The position numbers and the translations under genes are program-made. The notes beneath the pieces are model-generated. The model was not told the origin of the DNA and made no database searches. It was given only the letters and a program-made list of their open reading frames with translations. From the NCBI RefSeq assembly GCF_011303755.1, contig NZ_CP049885.1:974001-1038000 (forward strand): a DNA stretch of 64,000 bases, read 5' to 3'. This DNA is from Acidovorax sp. HDW3. Lineage in GTDB: Bacteria; Pseudomonadota; Gammaproteobacteria; Burkholderiales; Burkholderiaceae_C. Below, one piece after another: positions 28,101 through 36,182 of the stretch (the stretch's first letter is position 1; each line of letters begins with the position of its first letter).

Positions 28101-28663
28101 AACAAATCGACGCGGTAGGGCTGCAGCGAGCCCATGGGGAACAGGTCGATGAGCGAGCCGCGCACCGCGTATTCCCCCGGGCTGACCACCTGGCCCACGT
28201 GCGCGTAGCCCGCCAGCGTGAGCTGGGCGCGGAACTTGGCCTCGTCCAGGCGCTGGCCGGTTTTGAAGTGAAAGGTGTAGCCCGCCAAAAACGACGGCGG
28301 CGCCAGGCGGTACAGCGCCGTGGTGGCGGGCAGCAGCACCACGTCGGCGCCGCTGCCCTGGCCTTTTTGCGTAATCTGCCACAGCGTGGCCAGGCGCTCG
28401 CTGATCAAGTCCTGGTGCGGCGAGAACTGGTCGTAGGGCAGGGTTTCCCAGTCGGGGAACATGCAGCAGCGCAGGCCGGGGGCAAAGAAGGCGATTTCGT
28501 CCTGCAGGCGGCGGGCGTCGGCGGCGTCGGCGCAGACGATGGCCGTGGGGCGCTGGGCCTGGGCCTCGCGCCCGGCGAGCTGCGCCAGGTACAGGGCGTC
28601 GCTGCTGGAGACGGGGCGGGGGGTGGAGAAACGGTGGCCGGGGGAGAGTTTGGGCAGTTGCAT
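25190..28663 (-). CDS. mfd: transcription-repair coupling factor
   Basis: Displaces RNA polymerase stalled at DNA lesions and recruits UvrA. The 1157-residue protein begins MQLPKLSPGHRFS at the ATG at 28663, giving the usual family length; an upstream ATG at 28729 overlaps the ispD start. Domains in order: UvrB-like N-terminal part, RNA-polymerase-interaction (CarD-like) domain starting LTLGDPVVHSQHGIGRYRG, the SF2 translocase with Walker A GDVGFGKTE and the DEEH box IIDEEHRFGVRHK, motif VI QLRGRVGRS, and a C-terminal TRCF domain. Divergent from ispD. Confidence 0.96.
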   Translation of the reverse strand: MQLPKLSPGHRFSTPRPVSSSDALYLAQLAGREAQAQRPTAIVCADAADARRLQDEIAFFAPGLRCCMFPDWETLPYDQFSPHQDLISERLATLWQITQKGQGSGADVVLLPATTALYRLAPPSFLAGYTFHFKTGQRLDEAKFRAQLTLAGYAHVGQVVSPGEYAVRGSLIDLFPMGSLQPYRVDLFDDEIDSIRTFDPDSQRSLYPVPEVRLLPGREFPMDEAARAHFRSRWRELLEGDPTKSRIYKDMGQGIATAGIEYYLPLFFEQTATVFDYLGAQATLVLHGDLEAAFARFWQDTRERHRMLAGDPERPALPPEALFLSAEQFYQCAKPLAQLALRGDKTDVPDNAFATALPELTVVRGADEPLARLQQHLAQTAQRVLILAESAGRRESLLDFLRASRLSPPAFESLAAFQAAPGEKIGIATAALAQGFAWVEGGIDLVTETELFAQGSTTRRRKKQEQVSDVEALIKDLSELTLGDPVVHSQHGIGRYRGLVHMDMGQKNPDGSPALQEFLHLEYAANAVLYVPVSQLQLISRYTGVSADEAPLHKLGSGQWEKAKRKAAEQVRDAAAELLNIYARRAAREGHAFRYSPQDYEQFVADFGFEETADQSAAIHAVVQDMISPRPMDRLVCGDVGFGKTEVALRACFVAVTGGKQVAFLAPTTLLAEQHYQTLVDRFAKWPVRVAEVSRFRSGKEISAAVKGIADGTVDIVVGTHKLLSESTQFKNLGLLIIDEEHRFGVRHKEAMKALRAEVDVLTLTATPIPRTMGMALEGLRDLSVIATAPQRRLAIKTFVRSENNGVIREAVLRELKRGGQCYFLHNEVETIENRKQKLEEILPEARIAIAHGQMPERELERVMRDFVAQRFNVLLCSTIIETGIDVPSANTILITRADKFGLAQLHQLRGRVGRSHHQAYAYLMVPDIEGLTKQAQQRLDAIQQMEELGSGFYLAMHDLEIRGAGEVLGENQSGNMLEVGFQLYNEMLAEAVRCLKNGQEPDLLSPLQAATDINLHAPALLPDDYCGDVHLRLSFYKKLATAKSNDQVDGLLEELVDRFGKLPPQAQTLIDVHRLRVLCAPYGVLKVDAAPGVTTLTFKPQPPVDPMAIIGLVQKNKHIKLAGNEKLRIERELPEPAARAQQVRELLRQLGQPLAA

Positions 28664-28727
28664 CAGGGCCGCGCCTAGTCGGTCGATAAATCGGGCAAGA
28701 GGAGCTTGAAATTCTAAAATCCCCGCC

Positions 28728-29546
28728 ATGCCATCGACCTCCGCTCCCCCTTTAACCTCCCCCACTGCACGGTTCTGGGCGCTGCTGCCCTGCGCGGGCA
28801 CGGGCTCGCGTGCGCTCGCCCCCGGGGCCGCAGCCGATCTGCCCAAGCAGTACCACCCCGTGGCGGGCCAGCCGCTGGTGCTGCATACGCTGGCAGCGTT
28901 CGCCCAGGTGGCGCGCATCGCGCGCACGCTGGTGGCGGTGGCGGCGGACGATACGTTTTTGCAGCGCTACCCGCACCCGGGCTACGCCTGTGTGCCCTGC
29001 GGTGGGCCGACGCGGGCGGCCTCGGTGCTCGGCGGCCTGCGGGCGCTGGCGGACTGGGGCGCACAGCCGCAAGACTGGGTGCTGGTGCACGATGCGGCGC
29101 GCTGCCTCATCCTGCCGGCGCAGATTGACGCCCTGATCGACGCCTGCGCGCACGACAGCGTTGGCGGCCTGCTGGGCTATCCGCTGGCCGACACCCTCAA
29201 AACCGCCCTGGATGGCCCCGGCGGCGTGCGCGTGCTCTCCACCGTGGACCGCAGCAACAAGTGGCTGGCGCAAACGCCGCAGATGTTTCGCCTCGGGGTG
29301 CTGCAGCAGGCCATAGAGCGCGCCGGCGCGGCGGTGACGGACGAGGCCAGCGCCATCGAAGCCGCCGGCCTGCACCCGCGCCTGGTGCGCGGCGGGGCGC
29401 AGAACTTCAAGGTGACCTACCCTGAGGACTTCGATTTGGCCACCGCCGTGCTCATGCAGCGCGGCCACGGCGGCACGCTCGATCGCTTTGGCGCCGGGCG
29501 CGGCCAGGTGGCGGGCGATGCGCGCGGCAACCCGTTTTTTGCATAA
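28728..29546 (+). CDS. ispD: 2-C-methyl-D-erythritol 4-phosphate cytidylyltransferase
   Basis: Third step of the MEP isoprenoid pathway (makes CDP-ME from MEP and CTP). 272 residues. The nucleotide-binding start WALLPCAGTGSRA, PKQYHPVAGQPLV, LVHDAARCL, the DRSNKWLAQTPQMF segment and TDEASAIE match the family. The N-terminus (about 15 residues) and the C-terminal tail (about 30 residues, DRFGAGRGQVAG...) are longer than usual. ispF follows after 58 bp that hold a palindromic repeat. Confidence 0.95.
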   Translation: MPSTSAPPLTSPTARFWALLPCAGTGSRALAPGAAADLPKQYHPVAGQPLVLHTLAAFAQVARIARTLVAVAADDTFLQRYPHPGYACVPCGGPTRAASVLGGLRALADWGAQPQDWVLVHDAARCLILPAQIDALIDACAHDSVGGLLGYPLADTLKTALDGPGGVRVLSTVDRSNKWLAQTPQMFRLGVLQQAIERAGAAVTDEASAIEAAGLHPRLVRGGAQNFKVTYPEDFDLATAVLMQRGHGGTLDRFGAGRGQVAGDARGNPFFA

Positions 29547-29550
29547 TTTT

Positions 29551-29600
29551 CGGCTGTAAGCCTTGCTGGACAAGCGCGAGCAGCTCCTTTTTTAAGAGCA
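29551..29600. repeat. palindromic intergenic repeat, copy 5 (diverged)
   Basis: CGGCTGTAAGCCTTGCTGGACAAGCGCGAGCAGCTCC: retains AAGCGCGAGCAGCT and a weak left arm. It fills the 58-bp gap between ispD and ispF within what should be one transcript. It matches the family less well than copies 3, 4 and 6. Confidence 0.55.
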
Positions 29601-29604
29601 AACC

Positions 29605-30087
29605 ATGAACCTGAGAATTGGTGAAGGCTGGGACGTCCACGCCCTGGTGCCCGGCCGCCCCCTGGTGCTCGGCGGCGTGACGGTGCCGCACAGCGCCGGC
29701 CTGCTGGGCCATTCCGATGCCGACGTGCTCTTGCACGCCATCACCGACGCGCTGCTGGGCGCCGCCGCCCTGGGCGACATCGGCACGCATTTCCCCGACA
29801 GCGACGCGCAGTTTCGCGGTGCCGACTCCATGGCCCTGCTGGCCGAGGCGCTGCGCCGCGTGCGCGCCGCCGGCTGGCAGGTGGGCAATATCGACAGCAC
29901 CATCGTCGCCCAGGCACCGCGCCTGGCGGCGCACATCCCGGCCATGCGCGCGCGCATCAGCGCCGCGCTGGGGCTGGAGTTGGGGCAGATCAACATCAAG
30001 GCCAAGACGGCCGAGCGCCTGGGCCCGGTGGGGCAGGGCGCGGCCATCGAGGCGCGCGCCGTGGCGCTGTTGGTGGCAACCCCATGA
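29605..30087 (+). CDS. ispF: 2-C-methyl-D-erythritol 2,4-cyclodiphosphate synthase
   Basis: Converts CDP-ME 2-phosphate to ME-cPP in the MEP pathway; trimeric, zinc-dependent. 160 residues. Metal ligands are in [10 protein letters not shown] (Asp and His) and the flexible-loop region [33 protein letters not shown] and the C-terminal [19 protein letters not shown] are family-typical. It follows ispD and ends in a terminator. Confidence 0.97.
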   Translation: MNLRIGEGWDVHALVPGRPLVLGGVTVPHSAGLLGHSDADVLLHAITDALLGAAALGDIGTHFPDSDAQFRGADSMALLAEALRRVRAAGWQVGNIDSTIVAQAPRLAAHIPAMRARISAALGLELGQINIKAKTAERLGPVGQGAAIEARAVALLVATP

Positions 30088-30141
30088 GGGGAAAAAATAA
30101 GTCCACCTAATATCTGGCGGCTGGGCGGTGCGCGCCCTGCG

Positions 30142-30174
30142 CCGCCTGTCATGCCCGTGACATGGCGGTTTTTT
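30142..30174 (+). terminator. intrinsic terminator of ispDF
   Basis: CCGCCTGTCA at 30142-30151 pairs with TGACATGGCGG at 30158-30168 (one bulge), followed by six T. It lies 55 bp after the ispF stop and 33 bp before the PhoD-like start. Confidence 0.85.
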
Positions 30175-30206
30175 ACAGTGGTTTTTTTGCCCTCTGCTGT
30201 GGATTT

Positions 30207-32696
30207 ATGACCGCCATCGACCGTCGCCAGTTTCTCAAGTTTTCTTCTTTCTTCACCACCAGCGCCGCTGCGCTGGGCCTGGGTGCGGGCCTGGCCGGCT
30301 GCGGCGGCGGCAGCAGCGACGGCGATGCCGGCGGGGCCTGGAAGTTTCCGCAGAGCATCGCCTCGGCCGACCCGCGCCCGGACAGCATCGTGCTCTGGAC
30401 GCGGGTGGTGCCGGCAGCGTTCTCCGATACCACTGCGCTTGCCAGCGGCAGCGATGCGCCCCTGCGCCTGTGCGTCACGGCAGCCGACAACGAGGCCCTG
30501 CTGGGCGGCAACCAGGCACTCACCGGGGCCTTGGTGGCCGATGTGGCCCTGACCGCCTACGGCGCCTACGACGGTACGGTGCGCCACAAGCTCACCGGCC
30601 TGGCCGCTGGGCGCACCTACTACTACCAGTTCAGCGCTGGCGGCACGCGCTCGCGCGTCGGGCGCTTCAAGACCGCGCCGGCGGCTGACAGCGACCTGGC
30701 GCAGCTGCGCTTTGCCTGCTTCACCTGCCAGGACTGGAGCGTGAACCACTGGGCCGCCTACGAGCACCTGCTGAGCGACGCACCGGTCGATTTCTTCCTG
30801 CACCTGGGCGACTACATCTACGAAACCGTGGGCGCCGACTTCCAGAAGGGCCAGGTCGAGGCGCGCCACACGCCGCTGCAGCTGCCCGATGGCAGCTTCG
30901 TCAGCGGCACCAGCGGCGCACGCTACGCCAGCTCGCTCAACGATTACCGCTACCTGTACAAGCAGTACCGCAGCGACGCACGCCTGCAGGCAGTGCACGA
31001 GCGCTTTGCCATGATCGCCATCTGGGACGACCACGAGTTTTCCGACGACTGCTGGCAGGACGCGCAAACCTACGACAAGGGCAGCTACGACGCCGCCACC
31101 GGCCAGGGCGACAACGTGCACCAGAGCGCGCGCCGCATCGGCGCCAACCGCGCCTGGTACGAATTCATGCCGGCCGACGTGCGCTTTGACGCCAGCAGCA
31201 ACAACATCTTCAACATCCAGATCTACCGCGACTTCACCTTTGGCAAGCTCGCACACCTGGTGATGACCGACGAGCGCCTGTACCGCAGCGACCACGTCGT
31301 GCACGAGGCCATGATTGGCGGCAGCATTGGCGCGCGCTACATGGTGCCGCAGGGCCTGCTCGCGGGGCTGGAGGCGCAAAAAATGGCCGCTGCCGGTAAC
31401 AGCCTGGACAAAACCTCCATGCTCGGCGGCACCCAGCGCGCCTGGTGGAAAAAACAAATGCAGGCGGGCAGCCGTTGGAAGCTCTGGGGCAACGAGGTGT
31501 CGCTGCTGCGCATGGGCATCAACGGCACCGACGCCATGGCCGCACTCCTGGCCCTGAACGCCATGCCCGTCCTGGCCGCCAGCATTGCCAGCACCGCTGC
31601 CAGCAGCACGGGTGGCAACGTGGCCCTGGCCGCTGCCGTGGTGGCCGCCAGCACCGCTGGCGCCAGCCAGGCCGTGGCTGCTGCAGCAGCGCAGGCCGTG
31701 GCCGCCGCAGTAGTGGCCCAGCGTCCGGCGGCGGCGCAAGGCGCGGGTTTGACCGCAGCCCAGGCGCAGGTGGTGGCTGCGGCCTACGACGCTGCCCTGG
31801 CGGCGCAGGCAGCGGGGGCGCAGGCGCAGGCCGGGGCTGGCGCGCAGGCCATCGCCGTGGGCTGGATTCAGCCCGATATTCGCCAGAACAAGGCGCAGTC
31901 GCGTTTCGTCGTCGAATCGGGCAAGGCGGCGGCGCTGGGCTTGTTCTTCCAGAATTTCATCCTCAACGCCGACCAGTGGGACGGCTACAACGCCGAACGC
32001 AAGGAGCTGATGCGCTTTCTGGCCGACAACGCCATTGGCAACGTCGTGGCGCTCACGGGTGACATTCACTCCTTCTTTGCCGGCACCGTCAGCACCGACT
32101 TCGACGCCGCCGGTGGCGGTCAGCCGGTGATGGTTGATCTGGTCACGGCCGGGGTCAGCTCGGACTCGTTCTTTACCTACCTCAAGGACCAGGTGGGCAG
32201 CCTGTCGAGCGATCTGGCGCCGCTGGTGTACTACCCGCTTGACATTGCCACCGGCACGCAGTGGGGCACGGTGCGTGTCAACGTCAACCTGCTGGACTAC
32301 ACCATGGGTGCGGCGCGGAACCTGACGGTCGATGACCTGGTCGAGCAGGTGCGCGTGCAGGTGCGCGCGGCCCTGGCCCAGGCGGGCGTGCCGGCGGCGC
32401 AGCTCGACGCCCTGGCGGCGCAGCTGCTGCAGGCGCTCAAGGCCGATACGCGCTTCAACACCGATTTGCTGCTCTTGGCGCAGCAGCTCGCCGGGCTCAA
32501 CTCCAACCCCTGGCTCAAGTACTGCTGCACCGACGCCCAGGGCTATATGGTGGTCACCGTGACCCCCGATGCCCTGACCAGCGAGCAGCGCCAGGTGCAC
32601 CGCCTGTTGGGCACGCAGGCGCCCCAGGGCCAGGTGCTGGCGCGGGTGACCAAGGCGCGGGTGGCCCAGGGCGTGGTGGGCGTGAACCTGGTCTGA
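30207..32696 (+). CDS. PhoD-like alkaline phosphatase with alanine-rich insert
   Basis: Secreted phosphodiesterase/phosphatase of the PhoD family, 829 residues. The ATG at 30207 starts a twin-arginine signal (DRRQFLKF), followed by LAGCGGGSS, which could be a lipobox. The PhoD N-terminal domain is followed by metal-site motifs FLHLGDYIYE, WDDHEFSDDCW and VALTGDIHSFFAGTV, which bind Fe/Ca. Between about residues 444 and 550 a long Ala/Val/Gln-rich segment interrupts the catalytic domain, and a second helical insert of about 60 residues lies near 715-775. Phosphate scavenging is the family role; no Pho box was identified. Confidence 0.88.
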   Translation: MTAIDRRQFLKFSSFFTTSAAALGLGAGLAGCGGGSSDGDAGGAWKFPQSIASADPRPDSIVLWTRVVPAAFSDTTALASGSDAPLRLCVTAADNEALLGGNQALTGALVADVALTAYGAYDGTVRHKLTGLAAGRTYYYQFSAGGTRSRVGRFKTAPAADSDLAQLRFACFTCQDWSVNHWAAYEHLLSDAPVDFFLHLGDYIYETVGADFQKGQVEARHTPLQLPDGSFVSGTSGARYASSLNDYRYLYKQYRSDARLQAVHERFAMIAIWDDHEFSDDCWQDAQTYDKGSYDAATGQGDNVHQSARRIGANRAWYEFMPADVRFDASSNNIFNIQIYRDFTFGKLAHLVMTDERLYRSDHVVHEAMIGGSIGARYMVPQGLLAGLEAQKMAAAGNSLDKTSMLGGTQRAWWKKQMQAGSRWKLWGNEVSLLRMGINGTDAMAALLALNAMPVLAASIASTAASSTGGNVALAAAVVAASTAGASQAVAAAAAQAVAAAVVAQRPAAAQGAGLTAAQAQVVAAAYDAALAAQAAGAQAQAGAGAQAIAVGWIQPDIRQNKAQSRFVVESGKAAALGLFFQNFILNADQWDGYNAERKELMRFLADNAIGNVVALTGDIHSFFAGTVSTDFDAAGGGQPVMVDLVTAGVSSDSFFTYLKDQVGSLSSDLAPLVYYPLDIATGTQWGTVRVNVNLLDYTMGAARNLTVDDLVEQVRVQVRAALAQAGVPAAQLDALAAQLLQALKADTRFNTDLLLLAQQLAGLNSNPWLKYCCTDAQGYMVVTVTPDALTSEQRQVHRLLGTQAPQGQVLARVTKARVAQGVVGVNLV

Positions 32697-32697
32697 T

Positions 32698-34191
32698 TTA
32701 TGCGCGGCGCTGCGGGCGCGGCGGCAGGTGGCGCTTGACCTGCGGGCGCTGCAGGCGCTGCACCGGGTCTTCGCCCTTGGCCAGGTCGCGTCCGCGTTCG
32801 AGTTGGATGTGCGCGGCCAGGCCGCCGGAGCTGGAGTTGGCCAGGGCGAACATGCCGCCCATGCGCTGCACGGTTTTATCGACGATGGACAGCCCCAGCC
32901 CGGCGCCAGCGGCGGCGGTGCGCGCGGTGTCGCCCCGGAAGAATGGCTTGGTCAGGTTGGCCAGCTGCTCGGGCGGAACGCCCTTGCCCCGGTCGCGGAT
33001 TTTGATCAGCACCCAGTTCTCGCGCGCCTTGGCGGCGACATCGACGCGGGTGACGTCGGTGTCGGGCGTCTTGCCGTAGCGGCGCGCGTTTTCCAGCAGG
33101 TTGGAGATGACGCGCGCGAGTTCGACCTCGTCGGCCATCACCATCAAATCTTCGGGCACGTGCATGGTGATCTGCAGCTCGCGGTGATCCTGCACGGCGT
33201 ACACGCAGGAGGCGACGACGGCGTGCAGGTTCACCGGCGTGAGTGTGACGTGCTCGGGGCGGGCGTAGTCGAGGAATTTGTCGATGATGGCGTCAAGCTG
33301 CACGATGTCGGCCACCATATGCTCGCGCGCCACGTCGTCGGTCACGCTCATCTCGGTTTCCAGGCGCAGGCGTGCCAGTGGCGTGCGCAGGTCGTGCGAG
33401 ATGCCGGCAATCATCACCGCGCGGTCTTGTTCGAGCTTGGCCAGGCGCTGCGCCATGCGGTTGAAGCCGATGTTGACCTCGCGGATTTCGCTCGTCGATA
33501 CGCCCTCGTCGAGGTGGCTGGCCGCAAAGTCGCCCTGGTGCAGGCGGCTGGTGGCGTTGGAGATTTGCTTGAGCGGCTGGTTGATGAGGCCGGCAATCAC
33601 CGCCGCCCCGACCAGCGACAGCACCGTCGCCGTGACCAGCCAGACGAGCCAGGTTTTGCTGCTCGCCGGGCTCAGGCGTGAGCTTTCGATGCGCAGCCAA
33701 TGCGCGTCGCCGTTGATGGTGAAGCCCACCCACACGCCCTCATGGCCGTTGACGCTGCCCGCCACCACCGTGTCGGGGCCCAGGCGGTGGGTCAGCTGCT
33801 CGGCCAGGCGCTCGCCCAGGTTGCTGTGCTCCAGCGGAGAAAAGCGGTCGCCGGGCTCGCGTGGTTCGATGCGCAGGCTTTCCTGGTCGGCCATGGTCTT
33901 GAGCAGCGTGACGCGGGCGATGGGGTCGGCGTTTTGCAGCGCAGCGCGGCTGAGGTTGACGAGCGAGGCAATCTGCTGCGCCGTGTGCAGCGCGCGTGGC
34001 TCGAACTCGAAGGCGCGCAGCGTCTGCATCCAGGCCAGCACCGAGCCCACCAGCAGCAAGGCGAGCAGAAAAAAGGTGCGCCAAAACAGATTCAGCGCCA
34101 CGCGCGAGGGCGGCGCTGGCGGGTTTTGTGGCCGCTCCAGCGGTGCGGGGCTGCTGACTTCGGCGCCCTCGTCGGGGGTGGTGGTGCTCAT
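32698..34191 (-). CDS. EnvZ-like sensor histidine kinase, no adjacent regulator
   Basis: A 497-residue inner-membrane histidine kinase; the ATG at 34191 is used, giving a short cytoplasmic N-terminus (MSTTTPDEG). TM1 is near residues 38-58, followed by a periplasmic sensor of about 120 residues, TM2 (LVGAAVIAGLI), HAMP, then the H-box MIAGISHDLRTPLARLRLE, which is EnvZ-type, and the ATPase with N-box ISNLLENARRYG, DRGKGVPPEQ and GAGLGLSIV. Both neighbours (rarD and the PhoD-like gene) are unrelated, so the response regulator must be elsewhere. Its stop lies 1 bp from the convergent PhoD-like stop. Confidence 0.92.
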   Translation of the reverse strand: MSTTTPDEGAEVSSPAPLERPQNPPAPPSRVALNLFWRTFFLLALLLVGSVLAWMQTLRAFEFEPRALHTAQQIASLVNLSRAALQNADPIARVTLLKTMADQESLRIEPREPGDRFSPLEHSNLGERLAEQLTHRLGPDTVVAGSVNGHEGVWVGFTINGDAHWLRIESSRLSPASSKTWLVWLVTATVLSLVGAAVIAGLINQPLKQISNATSRLHQGDFAASHLDEGVSTSEIREVNIGFNRMAQRLAKLEQDRAVMIAGISHDLRTPLARLRLETEMSVTDDVAREHMVADIVQLDAIIDKFLDYARPEHVTLTPVNLHAVVASCVYAVQDHRELQITMHVPEDLMVMADEVELARVISNLLENARRYGKTPDTDVTRVDVAAKARENWVLIKIRDRGKGVPPEQLANLTKPFFRGDTARTAAAGAGLGLSIVDKTVQRMGGMFALANSSSGGLAAHIQLERGRDLAKGEDPVQRLQRPQVKRHLPPRPQRRA

Positions 34192-34264
34192 GCGATGAGA
34201 GAGGGGGGAGGGAGCGTGGAGGGCTGGCGGCATTCCTGGCCAGGGCTGGGTATTTTGCCCCGCT

Positions 34265-35155
34265 TCAGCGGGGGGGGGGCGTGCGCGCGCCGTGCAGGCG
34301 CAGGGCGCCATCGAGCACCAACAGCGCCACGGCGGCAAAAATGGGCCCGTAGGTGGGCCACTGGCTGGGGGTGATGCGCTCGCCCAACGCCAGCGCCACC
34401 AGGGCCAGCAGCACCGGCTCAACGTAGCTCAGCAGCCCGAACAAGCCCAGCGGCAGCAGGCGGCTCGCGGCCATGTACAGCGCCAGCGCCACGGCGCTGA
34501 CCACGCCCAGCAGCGGCACCAGCAGCCACAGGTGGGGCTGGCCCGCCAGCAGCACCAGGGCGGACGGCGCGCGCAGCACAAACCACAGCGCCGCCGGCAG
34601 CAGCAGCACCATGTCCAGCCAATGCCCGGCCAGGTGGTCGCTGCCGAGCCGGCGCCGCAGCACGAAGTAGGCGGTGTAGCCCAGCGCTACCAGCGCGGTT
34701 TCCCACGACACGCCGCCCGCGCGCAGCAGCTCGTGCGCCACGCCCAGCGCGGCCAGCGCCGTCGCCAGCCACTGCAGGCGCGAGAGCTGCTCGCGGTACA
34801 GCAAGCGCCCGGCGAGCACCATCACCAGCGGCAGCAAAAAATAGCCCAGCGACACCGGCAGCGCCCGCCCCTGCAGCGGCGCCCACAAAAACAGCCACAG
34901 CTGCACCCCGAGCAGGGCCGCGCTCAGCAGCAGCAAACCGGCAAACGCTGCCTCGGTACGCGCCTGCGCCAGCAGCTGGCGCAGGGTGCCCGCCTGGCTG
35001 CGCCAAAGCAGCAAGGCGCTGGTAAACGGCAGGGTCATGAGCACGCGCCAGCCAAAAATCTGCTCTCCATCGAGGGGCGCGAGCAGGGGCGCGAGGTAGT
35101 ACAAGGCGCCAAACAGCACCGATGCGAGCAGGGAAGCGGCCAAGCCTTGGAGCAC
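34265..35155 (-). CDS. rarD: RarD/EamA-type drug-metabolite permease
   Basis: A 296-residue DMT-superfamily transporter with about ten membrane helices in two EamA halves. The start is GTG at 35155. LDGEQIFGWRVLMTLPF and GYFLLPLVMVLAGRLLYREQLSRLQW match RarD (chloramphenicol-sensitive protein RarD). The substrate is not known. It lies 73 bp upstream of the kinase gene on the same strand. Confidence 0.88.
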   Translation of the reverse strand: MLQGLAASLLASVLFGALYYLAPLLAPLDGEQIFGWRVLMTLPFTSALLLWRSQAGTLRQLLAQARTEAAFAGLLLLSAALLGVQLWLFLWAPLQGRALPVSLGYFLLPLVMVLAGRLLYREQLSRLQWLATALAALGVAHELLRAGGVSWETALVALGYTAYFVLRRRLGSDHLAGHWLDMVLLLPAALWFVLRAPSALVLLAGQPHLWLLVPLLGVVSAVALALYMAASRLLPLGLFGLLSYVEPVLLALVALALGERITPSQWPTYGPIFAAVALLVLDGALRLHGARTPPPR

Positions 35156-35240
35156 GGGTTTTCTTTCTTTTTTCTCTTTTGAACGGCAGCAATTGTCCGG
35201 TGGCTTGGGGAGCTGGCTCCAAAACCCACGATCAGCCCCC

Positions 35241-35268
35241 TTGCGCTCGTGGGTGGCTGGCCTATAAT
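35241..35268 (+). promoter_or_regulatory. candidate sigma-70 promoter upstream of etfBA
   Basis: TTGCGC at 35241-35246 and a perfect TATAAT at 35263-35268 are 16 bp apart. The promoter lies about 145 bp upstream of etfB; the rest of the 257-bp leader contains the palindromes described next and no gene. Confidence 0.55.
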
Positions 35269-35300
35269 CGCGTAAAAAGCACGGTCGTTCGTTTTTGGTG

Positions 35301-35372
35301 TGCTGCAGAAAATGTCACCCAGGTGGCAGATTTTGCTGCAGTGCGGCATAGAATGTTCCAGTTTACGTAAAC
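35301..35372. promoter_or_regulatory. operator-like palindromes upstream of etfB
   Basis: Two dyads: TGCTGCAGAAAATGTCACC / GGTGGCAGATTTTGCTGCA (about 35301-35340, 14 of 20 positions paired) and a perfect 12-mer GTTTACGTAAAC at 35361-35372 that continues as GTCAA. The second resembles the LiuR (MerR-family) motif for branched-chain and fatty acid catabolism as I remember it. Both lie between the promoter and the etfB start. Confidence 0.4.
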
Positions 35373-35412
35373 GTCAATTCAACAACCCTTTAAACCCCTA
35401 GGAGCCGCTGCC

Positions 35413-36162
35413 ATGAAGGTTTTGGTCGCAGTCAAGCGCGTGGTGGACTACAACGTGAAAGTCCGCGTGAATTCGGACAACACGGGCGTGGACATCGCCA
35501 ACGTCAAGATGAGCATGAACCCCTTTGACGAAATCGCCGTCGAAGAGGCCGTGCGCCTGAAAGAAAAGGGCCTGGTGACCGAGATCGTCGCCGTCTCCTG
35601 CGGTGTGGACAAGTGCCAGGAAACCCTGCGCACCGCCATGGCCATCGGCGCTGACCGTGGCATCCTGGTCGAGACCGACGCCGAGCTGCAGCCCCTGGCC
35701 GTGGCCAAGCTGCTCAAGGCCGTGGTCGATAAAGAGCAGCCCAGCCTCATCATCCTGGGCAAGCAGGCGATCGACGACGACGCCAACCAGGTCGGCCAGA
35801 TGCTCGCCGCCCTGGGCGACCTGCCGCAAGCGACCTTCGCCTCCAAGGTCGAGCTCGCTGCCGACAAGGCCAGCGTGACGCGTGAAGTCGATGGCGGCCT
35901 GGAGACCGTGGCCCTGGCCCTGCCGGCCGTGGTCACCACCGACCTGCGCCTGAACGAGCCGCGCTACGTCACCCTGCCCAACATCATGAAGGCGAAGAAG
36001 AAGCCGCTGGAGACCGTCAAGCCCGCCGACCTCGGCGTGGACGTGGCCCCGCGCCTCAAGACCCTGAAGGTGGCTGAGCCCGCCAAGCGCGGCGCCGGCG
36101 TCAAGGTGCCCGACGTCGCCACCCTGGTGGCCAAGCTCAAGAACGAAGCCAAAGTCATCTAA
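35413..36162 (+). CDS. etfB: electron transfer flavoprotein beta subunit
   Basis: Beta subunit (AMP-binding) of ETF, which takes electrons from acyl-CoA dehydrogenases and passes them to ETF-ubiquinone oxidoreductase. 249 residues, beginning [17 protein letters not shown]. The signature region [20 protein letters not shown] and the C-terminal recognition loop MKAKKKPLE are present. CCTAGGAGCC lies before the ATG. etfA follows after 20 bp. Confidence 0.97.
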   Translation: MKVLVAVKRVVDYNVKVRVNSDNTGVDIANVKMSMNPFDEIAVEEAVRLKEKGLVTEIVAVSCGVDKCQETLRTAMAIGADRGILVETDAELQPLAVAKLLKAVVDKEQPSLIILGKQAIDDDANQVGQMLAALGDLPQATFASKVELAADKASVTREVDGGLETVALALPAVVTTDLRLNEPRYVTLPNIMKAKKKPLETVKPADLGVDVAPRLKTLKVAEPAKRGAGVKVPDVATLVAKLKNEAKVI

Positions 36163-36182
36163 GGCGCCAAGGAGTAAAGAAC

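Noticed and set aside
28664-28729. Upstream mfd start at 28729, overlapping the ispD ATG
   Set aside because: It would add 22 residues unlike the family N-terminus; MQLPKL at 28663 fits the usual start.
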